From Bryopsis sp. KO-2023 (taxonomy: Eukaryota > Chlorophyta > Ulvophyceae > Bryopsidales > Bryopsidaceae), in assembly GCA_030272585.1 (NCBI GenBank), contig BSYQ01000011.1, positions 620,001 to 684,000 of the forward strand: a stretch of DNA of 64,000 bases, written 5' to 3'. The position numbers were made by a program, and so were the translations under genes. Shown one piece after another: positions 34,724 through 45,000 of the stretch. Each line of letters opens with the position of its first letter. Within the stretch, counting starts at the first letter, position 1. The notes under the pieces are model-generated. The model saw only the letters and a program-made list of their open reading frames with translations, searched no databases and was not told where the DNA came from.

Positions 34724-35284
34724 TTGTATGAATGGAACAAGACGGTGGCTCGGGGTTTTTTTACTGCAGGGAGCAGCACCTTGGACGTACATCGTTACGT
34801 ACCGATCGCGAATCGAGCGATCGGCGCTCGCCAAATGTCAACTTCAGCAAGAAGATCTCGCCTCAATGTGGCATTGTTCATTCGCTCACACAAAGAGGGG
34901 GGGGGGGTGCTGTGGGTTGCCATGTGGTGGTTCCGTGGAGATATTTCGTGGGCGTCTATGTTTTCGTTGCTTTTTGGCGCTCGGGGGGCGAGTGATGCGC
35001 GTCTGGAGGAAGAGCCACCGTCTTCCAAGGTGGAGAGGTTGTCGAAATTGTCGAAGGAAGGATTATCCAGAGTTTTACGGCATCAATCTAGAAGGGACGT
35101 GATGTGCCACACGTCAGACGCTTATCGTGGTGACCTGGTGTTGTTCAGCAATGAATCATTCCAGGAACTTGGACCTGGGAGAATATTTGGGGGGGTGCTG
35201 TTGCTTGTTGCGCTACAAAGAGCGCCACAACAATCGTGCGATCAGCGATGCTATGAGCAGTGGCGTGTTGTTATTGAAAATTGA
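34724..35284 (+). CDS. Possible hypothetical protein or 5' part of the CPBP gene
   Basis: A 186-codon open frame ends 38 bp before the first ATG of the CPBP protease on the same strand. From the internal Met at about 34921 it contains a hydrophobic start (MWWFRGDISWASMFSLLF) and a charged middle (KVERLSKLSKEGLSRVLRHQ). I recognise no domain. It could be a separate gene, a spliced upstream exon, or chance. Confidence 0.25.
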   Translation: MYEWNKTVARGFFTAGSSTLDVHRYVPIANRAIGARQMSTSARRSRLNVALFIRSHKEGGGVLWVAMWWFRGDISWASMFSLLFGARGASDARLEEEPPSSKVERLSKLSKEGLSRVLRHQSRRDVMCHTSDAYRGDLVLFSNESFQELGPGRIFGGVLLLVALQRAPQQSCDQRCYEQWRVVIEN

Positions 35285-35321
35285 GACGACTTGAATTTGT
35301 GTGAATCTACCCCGAAGGCTC

Positions 35322-35873
35322 ATGATTTTGTTCGAGAGCGTCTCTCAGCTGACGAGGCATTTATCGGCACGCTCCTTGGCAGCCTTTCAACATGTGCCCA
35401 CCCTTCGAGACTGGAAGATCACTGGGAGTGCCATTTTAGGCTTGGGGATAATTGCGCTCCCGTTTGGCTTCCGATCTGGATTCCTTCGATCCGAAAACGT
35501 AAAGAAACCAACACAATACGTCAAGAGTTTGCTTGGGTCGTTCTTTTTCCCCGGCCTGTTTGAAGAATGGATTTTCAGAGCATTGCTGCTCCCTCACCCC
35601 ACCGTCGACGCTGGACAAACATTCAACCCCGTTCCTTTGGGGATCAATGTGGCCATTTCGTTGACGCTTTTCATCCTCTATCATTTTTCGCCAATGCACA
35701 GAGCGCCTGTTTTCTCCGACCGTCGTTTTCTGGGATTGGCTGGGGGGTTGGGCTTGGCGGCCACCGTTGTCTATTTGACCACGGGGAGTTTGTGGACGGC
35801 GGGGGTGACGCATTGGGTTCCGGTGGCGGTTTGGTTGCTCCATTTGGGGGGCTCGAGGGAAGTGGGGGGGTGA
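35322..35873 (+). CDS. CPBP-family intramembrane glutamic protease
   Basis: CPBP (CAAX protease and bacteriocin-processing) proteins are multi-pass membrane proteases. Plant and cyanobacterial members act in plastids or process prenylated proteins. The motif GLFEEWIFRALLLP contains the catalytic EExxxR. LTLFILYHFSPM and TGSLWTAGVTHWVPV supply the downstream conserved motifs with histidines. RFLGLAGGLGLAATVVYL is a membrane helix. At about 184 residues it is compact and matches the short stand-alone family members. The first in-frame ATG is 35322, and the frame is open upstream to a GTG at 35301. A transit peptide could come from an unseen upstream exon. Confidence 0.75.
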   Translation: MILFESVSQLTRHLSARSLAAFQHVPTLRDWKITGSAILGLGIIALPFGFRSGFLRSENVKKPTQYVKSLLGSFFFPGLFEEWIFRALLLPHPTVDAGQTFNPVPLGINVAISLTLFILYHFSPMHRAPVFSDRRFLGLAGGLGLAATVVYLTTGSLWTAGVTHWVPVAVWLLHLGGSREVGG

Positions 35874-36378
35874 TCGCCAATTGAGTAGAACTTTCTTGTG
35901 TACAATATTACAACAGTTGCTAGTAAGGAAATGTAATGTTAGGAGTTTCATGATACCCTTTCCCTTGGATACCTTTGGAACAGGAGTTTACAGAGCAACT
36001 TTCCTTGTTTGTATTTATTTTTTGTGTAATTTTTCGCGAGTCATTCAGGGACCTTTTCTTTGGGGAGAGCTTGCTTCAACCGGGGGAACTTGGCATTTCT
36101 TTCTGTTCATGAGCACGTGTGGGTTGATCAAATTCCTTCCTTTTGCAACTCAACCAAGCAGTTTTCCATTTTTCAAGGATCGACCCATTGAGTTTTCCAG
36201 GGGAACAGTATAAATTGGATTGGGGGGGTGGTGAAGACAATTCCTGGAAAATTTTCAACATCCAGAAAGAGGGTAACACTTTCTAAATAGCTCAGTACCT
36301 TGTCAATCCTTGATTTAAACCTTGAACAGTTACAATACGTACCCCCCACCCAAAAAAACAAAACAAAACAAAACACCA
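35874..36378. other. Intergenic between convergent CPBP and DUF3228 genes
   Basis: No coding signal. Probably the two 3' UTRs. A poly-A-rich stretch with AAAAC units lies at about 36352-36374. Confidence 0.4.
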
Positions 36379-37889
36379 CTATGAGATGGTGGCATGGTTT
36401 TCCCAATATGCGACGGACTCCTCATATTTTGCTTTGTCCAATGGAACGCTGCTGCCGCCTTCAGCGACCCCGAGAGCATTTCTCATCATGGTGATGGGCT
36501 GCATGGGTGTTTCGAAATTCTCCATCTGGGCTTTAACAGAAATAATGCCCCAAGGAACATCCGGAAGGTCAGCTGCCGTTTTCCCGGATCGCTCTAGTGC
36601 TGAGTACTCCTTAGCCAGCTGTTCCCGTGAGTAAAGAATTATATCCAAATATGCTGCCACTGGAGGGTCAACCTTGTCTTTGGGGAATGATCTGCAATAT
36701 AGTGCCAAGAATAGCCCTTTAGATCCAGGACAGCATGACAGACCAACAGATTCCCTAACACCAACAATGAAAGGCAGTTGTTGCCAAAGCATCCCAATCT
36801 AAGTGCAAGATTCATCACAAGGTTTTCTTCCCCTCAAATGAAAGCCAAAAAATAATTGTCCAGGTGGGGGGCTGGTACAACCAAAATGGAATTTTTCCCA
36901 TTGCGTTCAATCGTACGGAGTCCGTTTTTTCTCGCTGCATTAACACGAAACAGCATCTGATTTGTCATACTACCTTGATAAAACAGCGAGTTCCTCCGGC
37001 CGCCTTCTGGAGTATCCGCACTCCAAGAGGTTCTTGTTGCTCTCTGTTATCTCTAGATTGCCTACACGCGCGTCCGTGAAGTTTTCCACGAACACATGCT
37101 TACAAAAGGGAGCATAGCCATCTACCAATCCAGATCCCTTTGCATGGGCCTCATGGATTCTCTTTGTGAATTCGACCTTTTCGAAGGAAAACATATGTGT
37201 GTAAATTGGAGCAAATTGGGGTAGAGAGCTAGATATGGACATTGGGATGATATGGTGAACTCTTTCTGAGTCAGACTTTTACACATTTCTGTGAACGGGT
37301 TGCACTCGGCCTTTTGGCCATGAAAAAAATTATTTCAATTCAATTCAATTCGATAATGGAACAATTCCAAATCCTGCTAGAAAAGAAGAAATGTATCCAC
37401 TGGTGGAAAAACACCCAAATGAAATCTTGCATTTTCTCTTTGTTGGAAATTGTGGCAACCCTGTCAGCTCTTCCGGAAAGAAGTGACCACCATAATTTTA
37501 AGATTCAAAATTTTCACTGGGGTTAGACAGGCTGAAACCCCCACCTTATCGAAATTCATTCTTGTTCCTTGATAACTTTCATCATCCCATTGACGTAGAG
37601 CGAAACCGTCCAACCAAAAAACGTCTCCGCGTATGAAACCGTCCCCTGCCGCCGCCATTACTGTTTGGGATCTAAGCCGAGTCTTCGACACACCCTCCCA
37701 AAACCGACCTCCAGAAACGCTGCCTTTTCCAAAAGGACCCGGTTGTCTAATAGAGCGTATCACTGCGTTTTGAAGGCGAAGAGCAGCACGGACCATCTGC
37801 CGCCCAACAGCAAGATCGTATCTTCTCCAAGGCAAGAACGATATCTTGAGAGGGGTTGTCCAGAAATTGGGATCCCGTGGGTGCGACAT
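36379..37889 (-). CDS. DUF3228 family protein
   Basis: Three exons. 37889 to about 37543 encodes a basic leader (MSHPRDPNFWTTPLKISFLP, Arg-rich, no acidic residues for long) and then DGFALRQWDDESYQGTRMNF. About 37190-36975 encodes VEFTKRIHEAHAKGSGLVDG, YAPFCKHVFVENFTDA and GYSRRRPEELAVLSR. About 36690-36379 encodes DPPVAAYLDIILYSREQL, DLPDVPWGIISVKAQ and ETPMQPITMMRNALGVAEGG. These motifs are diagnostic for DUF3228, a family of unknown function found in bacteria, algae and plants. The leader suggests import into plastid or mitochondrion. It is divergent from the UBE2T gene with 206 bp between starts. Confidence 0.85.
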
Positions 37890-38095
37890 AGCGACTGGTG
37901 TGGTGATGTTGGCAGTAAGGTTGAATCTGGCACGAGGAGTTGGGCTTCATTAGGAATTGTCTGGCCAACGCAGGAAGACGCACGCTGTTGTGAAAAGGAG
38001 CCGCCGTTTCTCTTGTAGCTGTGTGTCTATTTGGGCTTGGCCTGCGAGTTTTCCCGAGTACGCCGTTGGACCTTTCGTGAGGGAAGTTGAACATC
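37890..38095. promoter_or_regulatory. 206-bp divergent intergenic region, DUF3228 / UBE2T
   Basis: Both genes start here in opposite directions, so a shared promoter is likely. The evidence is spacing only. Confidence 0.45.
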
Positions 38096-39747
38096 ATGTT
38101 GCCAGAGGTAGCGAAGCGAATCGAAAAGGAACTGGCGAGTCTGCAGCGTCACCCCCCACCGGGGGCTACTGCGTGGGCCAAGAATGGACGCCTCGACGAA
38201 ATCGAATTGCGAATTACTGGACCGGACAAAAGCGTGTATGAGGGGGGGAAGTTCAACCTGCTTGTTATTATTCCAGAAAGGTAAGATGCTTGCCGTGCCG
38301 TTGGAAGCTTCGCTGTCTTGGTGTTTGTAGATTTGTGGTTTCCAGGGCGGGCTCGAAGCCTACCAGGATTTGGGCCAATGGTCTGAAACAGAACCTCAGG
38401 AGAGGGGGGGGGGAGCGCGACACTGTAGTGCTGGACGTAGGCCGAAAGAGTTGTTCGCATTGTCCATGTAGAGGCAATATCTAGGGTAGCAGTGTGTAAG
38501 CTTGTGCTTGGCCTTTTTTTGGGAATCAAACCCTGGGAATGGTGTCAAGTTTTTTGTGCAGGTCAAAACCAAAGTCTGGCTTGTTGGCTTACCTCATGTT
38601 TCTTCTCTCTGTCAGGTACCCTTCACAACCACCAAAAGTCCAGTTCACTACACCAATTTACCACCCAAATATTGACAACGGAGGCAGAATCTGTTTGCAC
38701 TTGCTAAATGCCCCGCCAATGGTGAGTTCGGAAGAGGGTGGAACGAAAACTTGGCTCAAGACAGATTAAAAAGAATCTTTTCAGAAAGCATTCTCTGCTG
38801 AGTTCCTTTCGAAAAATAATCCATGGATCATGTTGGTTTCTCTGCAGTTCAACCCAGCTGCATATGAAATATGTCGAAATATGTGGACAGAATGGATGGG
38901 GCGGAATGTGTTATGATATGGTGCCCTGAGTGTGTGTTTCAGACTGGATTTCCAGTGGCCTGTTTGAAGGGGCTGGTTCGAAAAGTGCTTGCTGATTCCA
39001 AAACTGTGTGCCTGTGCGGTAGGGAAACTGGGACTCACGGCTAACCCTGTCAGCACTGTGTTTGAGCATCGGATTGCTGATGGCTGAACCAATTCCGGAT
39101 GATGGACTGATGATGGACATAGTAAGTGACTGTGTTTTTTTGAAGTCCTCATAGAGATTCTTTGATCAAACAGAATCTAGAGATCCCCAGTGGCACCTCC
39201 TGTCTTGAGAATCCCCATCCCAATAATGGATTGGTCCGCTCCAGAGAGAATCTGCCGCCCTGGCCTCGCTTATACAAAATATCAAGTGTGTTTTGTGGTG
39301 GTGATGAGCATCATGCTGATCCAGTCAACTGAGTTCTGCTGTTCTCCTGCCCAGGCAAAGGAGTTCAAAGAGAGTCGGGAGTTGTTCAATCAGAAAGCCC
39401 GAGATTGGACTCAAATCCACGCCGTCGAACATGCGCAAACCTCCGGCTCCAGTCAGCAACAAAAGCGAAAACGCAGCAGCATGTCTCGAAAACGTAGCCT
39501 GTCCCTAGCCACCATTATCGAGAGCGATTCCGAACAAGATGCCGCAGGGAGTGCAACCCCTGGAAAAAAACAAGGCAGGAAAATTTTTACAGCAATGAGA
39601 AGGAGGGAGAGGCGACTTAGTGAGGGGAGCAGGCGGAAATTTGCACCATTGGACCTTAGTAGTGTGGTGGTGGATACGCCAACTACCAAGGATAAAATGG
39701 ATGTGGAGGAATTAGAGCCACCCCGTCAAAAACGGAGGTTGGTGTAA
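38096..39747 (+). CDS. UBE2T: Ubiquitin-conjugating enzyme E2 T
   Basis: UBE2T is the E2 of the Fanconi-anaemia pathway. With FANCL it monoubiquitinates FANCD2 for crosslink repair. Exons: 38096 to about 38281, about 38617-38720, 39023-39121 and 39355-39747, all GT-AG. The UBC fold is clear: [58 protein letters not shown] with the active-site Cys, [20 protein letters not shown] and [13 protein letters not shown]. The short PPPG start and the LLMAEPxPDDGLM motif favour the T type. The last exon ends the UBC domain ([16 protein letters not shown]) and adds a basic, Ser/Arg-rich tail of about 100 residues ([14 protein letters not shown]), probably nuclear-localising. The lysine usual before GxW is replaced by Met. 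Confidence 0.9.
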
Positions 39748-40700
39748 GCAAGGCGAAAATGCTGGAAAGATAAAGATCAGGAAAATTGGGAAGCTAGGTT
39801 TGATCGTTGGAATGGCTTTAAATTTAGGAGTTTTTACAGGGGAGGATTAAAAAAAACTGTTGTAGGGGAGAGAGCAGGGATGAGTTTGTGTCAACAATAC
39901 AAGACTGTATAGAATTTCAAGATACTTTGCTGTGTGTGTGAGCACCTTGAATGCATTATGGAAATTCAACGCACAAGGAAATAGCCCTTATCTTTTGCCT
40001 GCACCCCACCTTGATGGGTAACTGGACAGGATCCACGAGGGTTACAGCTTTTCCAGCGTAAATGATATGAATTCCACCCAATGAGACTCGGCCTGGCCGT
40101 AGCAAATGGAAGCTATTGGAACATGTCGTTTCTGACATTTGCCCTTCTCAAATATCCAGATATAGTTCCTGCACAGTTGATGTCAAGGCAACCAATACCA
40201 CATACAGCATTCCTCTGGAAAAACAAACAGGGCTGTGTATCTGGAGAGTCATCATGGCACTTGCTTGCTGTGGCTGGTGGTGTGAGTAAGAGGGTCCTGA
40301 GGAGCATTAGCTTCCACACACCTCTCAAATTTCTCTGTTGCATTCGACCACTTTTTGAGTTCGGTTCTGGCTGCAACCATCTGTAACTTCAACTCCCTAC
40401 TGGATATTCCCTTGTAAAGGGACCAAAACGATAAAAAAATACATGCTTGGAGTCATCAGTTACTTTTTTACAAAGAGAAGGTGAGCCTCAACCAAATCTC
40501 GGGGCCCAGTAGACATTCATTCAATTCCAGTGACCCATCACAATGTCCAAAAGAAAGAAAGAAATCATGTGCGCAATGGTTGAAAATCCAACGGTTTTCA
40601 AGACACCTTGGCACCTTCAACGTGCATCCTAAGCACTAAATCACTTATCTACCCCCCCCTAACCCTATACACCCCCAAACTCTCATTGGTTCGACAAAGC
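39748..40700. other. Intergenic between convergent UBE2T and HAL3 genes
   Basis: No gene is supported. The 101-codon frame at 40081-40386 lacks coding character. The stretch holds the 3' flanks of two convergent genes. Confidence 0.4.
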
Positions 40701-41817
40701 CTATGCCTGTTCATCCACCTCCTCCTCCTCCTCCTCCTGAAGTTTCTCCAGAACATCGATACAATATTTCGCTATGTCTGGAACAGCAGCCATTGCTCCT
40801 ACTCCTTTATCCCCACAAGCCAACACTTTCACCACGGGAGATACAGACATCACCCCCAGATCTTCCAGCACATCCAGGTGCCTTTCTGTGAAGGGATTCT
40901 CCCACATATGTGTGTTCATCGCTGGAGCTACCACAATAGGTTTTGAGAAATCCCATGCACGAAATACGCTGCTCAGCAAGTTGTCGCACAGACCCTGCAA
41001 ATCAAAAACCCTCAGTCGTCATTGAGTGGGGGGCGGAATCGAAAACTGGTTAGAACTGTTTAGACTACTCCGAAATTTCATTTTCTTGGTTTTGAAGCCA
41101 GAATCACAAATTCTGAAGGGTAACGAAAACAAAAGGGTAAAAAAGGAATTGCTCCAAATCACCTGAGCTATTTTTGCGAGGGTGTTTGCAGAGAGAGGCG
41201 CGATGACCAACATATCAGCCCAGTTTCTGAGATCGATGTGCATGACGGCGTCCCCTTTAGCACGCCACGATTTCCATTCACCTTCGTCAGTCAGCAAGGG
41301 CCCAACAGCTCCAGACATCTGCAACTCGTTGAAGAAATGGGAGGCTGCCTTTGTCACGACGACCTAGACTACCAGCAAAATGCACAAGAATGTAGTAGCC
41401 CTCACTTCATTTCGATTATCTGATTTCGATTCAGTGTTGATTTTCATCTTCCAACCGGTGTTGAAGGAAGCAGTTCTGAAAAAGAATCCTCCCCCAAAAA
41501 ATTGAAAATGCACATCTGCCACAATACCATCATTGTAATTATGCATGCATCCCGATTGTATCAGACGCGCGCGTCACAAAACAACACAGCAGCTTTGCAT
41601 GAATTCCTTTCGTAGCGACAAAATCTATGATGGCGGATCGCCCGTGAATGCCCTGTGGAGCATTTCCTCACGTCCCTACCTTAACGTCTGCGAATTCCAG
41701 CAGTGCCTCGGACAACTCTGGTGCCTTTATCGCAGCGACGCTTCCCGACACCCCCAAGAGAATACGAGGACGTCGCCCGAGCGACTCCATCACTCCATTT
41801 CCGGACGTGCTGCCCAT
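40701..41817 (-). CDS. HAL3: Phosphopantothenoylcysteine decarboxylase (HAL3-like flavoprotein)
   Basis: The enzyme converts phosphopantothenoylcysteine to 4'-phosphopantetheine in coenzyme A synthesis and binds FMN. Three exons: 41817 to about 41683 (RILLGVSGSVAAIKAPEL, the FMN-binding start), about 41365-41162 (VVVTKAASHFF, then HIDLRNWADMLVIAPLSANT) and about 40995-40701 (GLCDNLLSSVFRAWD, PAMNTHMWENPFTERHLDVL, ACGDKGVGAM). The HxDL histidine, the PAMNxxMW motif and the CGDxGxGxM substrate-clamp cysteine are all present, so it should be active. It ends in a Glu-run (EEEEEEVDEQA), as some plant HAL3 proteins do. The start at 41817 gives a short N-terminus without obvious targeting. It is divergent from the plastid peptide gene (352 bp between starts). 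Confidence 0.93.
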
Positions 41818-42169
41818 GGGTTTTCCGACACAATCCTCTCTCTACAGATATCTCGATTCCGATCAAGTCAGCAAGAAAACCTCACCTAGCTTTGCCACAT
41901 CTATTTGTTCCATTTCTCGCAAACACGCATGCACTGGCATTGCCTTTTGAAAGAAGAAAGCAAGGACGGGCGATTTGATCGACCGACATGGCGGCGTCCA
42001 CGTCAGCACTGCTTTTTGGTCAGATTTCCGAGCCTGCAATTTTGCCAGCCATCGCGAACACAGTGGCCCACCCTTCACGTTTAAGCGCGCACCGCCGTCT
42101 GGAGTTCTTCTCTCGTCTTGGAACAACTGCCTCGTTCTTCTTTCCCACCCCCTGAATCCTCTTTACGAA
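41818..42169. promoter_or_regulatory. Divergent intergenic region, HAL3 / plastid peptide
   Basis: About 352 bp separate the two start codons. Promoters for both genes must lie here. No specific element is identified. Confidence 0.4.
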
Positions 42170-42699
42170 ATGGCTTCCAACATGATTGCCTCCAGCTCGG
42201 TGTCGCGCCCATGCCTTGCCAAGGCCCAGAGCAGGGTCACCCCCCGACTCGCTGTCCGATCCAGGACTTCCGTCGCAGTCCGCGCTTCCGCTGAGAACAA
42301 GGTACTAGCTCCACTTCAAAATCATCTTCACGATATTCATTCTACGACAAGAGTCCTGCGGTATTCAATGCCTGATAAACCCAAAACTCGAAACCACCGG
42401 CGTGTTTTGTCTGCGAGTTTCGAATCGTACTCCCGCGGTGGTCTTGCGCGACTGGTGAAGGAATTGCTCTTGTATTTCTTATCGGGACGTGGTAGCATCG
42501 TGTCGTCCGTGATTTGTTTTATTTGGACGCTGTCCAGGCCGCCAATGTTGCCACCGCCGCTGCTGGTGTCTCCGCTGCCGCTATGCTCCTCCCACAGGCC
42601 GCATCCGCGGCGCAGGAAGTCATGGTTTTGGCCGAGGTGCGGAACATTTCAGCTTTCGTTACGAGACAAGTGCTCGAAACGGGCTCCGAACAGTCTTGA
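42170..42699 (+). CDS. Small plastid-targeted, probably thylakoid-lumen peptide
   Basis: Exon 1 (42170-42301) encodes a classic stromal transit peptide: MASNMIASSSVSRPCLAKAQ, then Arg/Ser/Val-rich sequence with a VRAS end. Exon 2 (about 42539-42699) begins after CCAG, in phase. It encodes an alanine-rich hydrophobic segment (VATAAAGVSAAAMLLPQAAS) ending in an A-S-A-A lumenal cleavage-like site, and then a mature peptide of about 28 residues (EVMVLAEVRNISAFVTRQVL, then ETGSEQS). The bipartite leader is what small nuclear-encoded photosystem subunits have, but the mature part does not match any photosystem subunit that I can recall. AATAAA lies about 70 bp after the stop (42770). Confidence 0.7.
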
Positions 42700-45000
42700 G
42701 GCACTCTGTTTCGCCTCCCAGTTTTCACTGTGAAAAAGGGCTTCATTCAATGATCTGCCGAGTATGATTCAATAAAATTGATGGTTTAAAAGAAGCTGTT
42801 CCTTTGAATCTCCACCCTCCAAGGTTGCGAATATAAACCACAGTCCACCATTCAATGAACTCTCGATTCCTGCTGTTGGAAAGACCATCAGATTACTGCT
42901 GGATTCACTGAATTTGATGGGTGGGTAGGAAATTTATGAGGTCCTAAATGAAACAAGTTTTCTTGTGCTGTTGGATGACGCAAGAGTTTTTTGTTTTGAA
43001 AATCCAGGGAGAGCCTTTCATCGTAACTTTGGGCTGGTCTGCCTTGGCGGTCAGTTTCTCTATGTCTTTGGCATTCGTTGTCTGGGGCCGAAGTGGACTG
43101 TAAATTCCTTTGTGAGGGAAAAAAAAAAACTCGCAGAAAAGAAAACTCTTTACAGATTGGGATTATGCTTTGGTCAAGAAAAGGGAAATTTGAGAGAGGA
43201 AAACCCTGAGGAGGAAAGCCTTTTGGGACTTTTGGCTTTTTGAATTTTGGTGGCATTCTTTGAGTCCTTTGACTGGGTTGTTTTTTGGGTGATTCTTCAG
43301 CTGTAAGAATGAGAGGAGGCAGAAAATTTGAACCGTGGGTCTCTGGCAGAGTCGATTTTTGGTGTTTTAATCAGAATTTTTTTTTTGGTGGTTTCAAAGA
43401 GCAAAACATAAAAAAGCATCCATCCAATCAGGGCCGTGAGGAAATTTCCTCAGGAGGAAATCTATCTTTCGGGGGGGAGAGGGGGAGGGGAAGAATTCCA
43501 ACAGAAACTGAAGGCGTCGGTATTCCTGACCTGAGCCTTCCAAAACAGAAAACAAAAACCGGAAAAAGAAAAGAAGATTTGCAGAAAAGCGGGAGCTGGA
43601 TGATTAATCACCATACTGTTGTTGTGTCCTTTGGGAGAAGGGGAGATATTTTTGAAAACAAGCAAATAAAGTTGAAGATATCAACACACTTGTGTTGTAT
43701 TCTAAGATAATGTTTGGAGCCAGTGATGACAAATAAGAAATAAGAACTTTGCCCCTTGTGATAAAACAGAGTAGAATGTAATTGAGGCGAAACAATATTC
43801 TGCACCAGATAGTCTACACACCAGAAGACCGTCACAACCAACAATACCTCTTTTACTCCACACAAAGAGGAGTGGACTGTGTATGAAGGGAATCGACATA
43901 GAGTCCAGAGGAGAAAAACACTGAAAAATCCAGCTGTGTGAAGAGTTGACTGATTGTTGGTTGAGCCAATAGTTATAACCTCTTCCAGCCATTGCTCAAA
44001 CCGCCCCCACTCGCAATACCAAATAAATAAATCTCAATAAATCGTTACACGAGCATCTAACACATCATGTACTTGCTGCAAAACAAAACTTGCAAATCAT
44101 AAGTCCAATTCAAATCCCTCTCCCCTATCAACCCCCATCTCACACGAGTCTGAAACTGTGGAGGAATCCATTCCATGTTTCCCATGTGGTTTTGCACCTT
44201 TCCCCCTTCCAGGCATGAAACAATCGTCTGATCCTTTCAAACCATTTATTCTCAAATTCACATGCACCAATCAAGAAGAAAAAAAAATCTCCTCATGCAT
44301 GAAGCAAAAAACACTTTTTTTCTCAAATTTCATGATCATTTTGTCAACTTTTTTTTCCACCCAATCTTTCCCCAAGTCCATTTTTTTCCTCCATTCTGTT
44401 CCCCACACCCTCGAAAGAATTCTAACATATAAGTCAGTTGCCCTGAATGATGTCCATGTCGCATCACTTTCTGTGAAATGCGACATGCATGCCCCGCTTG
44501 AAAATCTTGGTCAAAGCTATGTTCTATAAAGAAACCTTTTTCTGTCACAATTTTTTTGTGTTCAACTTATTTTTAAACACTCAATAAATTTTTTGCCCAA
44601 CGGAGGCATGCTTGAGAAAAATTTACTGGCAGCTTGGTCCCAAAACACCCAGCAGATGAATTTTAAAGTGCGGAAATAAACCTAGATATGGTCTTCACTT
44701 CGCTCATTAAGTCATCAAATGTACCCTGCAACAGAAATGCAGATATAATTTTTCACGAATTTTTCACAGGGTTATCCAATACAAAAAAGCACATCAAAAT
44801 AAGGCAAACAACTTTTCGAGCGTGTGTTTTCTTTCCAGCAAGAAGAAAAAACTTTGTTTCCCCTCCAAAAAAAAGGTGCTTTTAGCAGGCCATCCCAACT
44901 TTTCAAGGGATGGAAATGAAATTATGTGGAGGAAAATCTAACTCCAAAAATAATGATGATGATCTGTCGAAAGAAAAAAAGAATTGTCCTCCAAATTGGC
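42700..45000. other. Intergenic, gene-poor
   Basis: Low-complexity AT-rich sequence with several poly-T and poly-A tracts. A 141-codon plus frame at 43285-43710 has a composition unlike the neighbouring genes and no domain. I call no gene. Confidence 0.4.

Noticed and set aside
38940-39060. Apparent inverted exon in the UBE2T gene (a minus-strand GHWKSSL stretch resembling the expected KGxWxPSL)
   Set aside because: The resemblance comes from the near-palindrome ACTGGATTTCCAGT. A proper plus-strand exon with [20 protein letters not shown] and correct splice sites exists at 39023-39121.
43285-43710. 141-codon plus-strand frame with RGRG and KTGKRK stretches
   Set aside because: Low-complexity composition, poly-T interior and no splice partners or domain.
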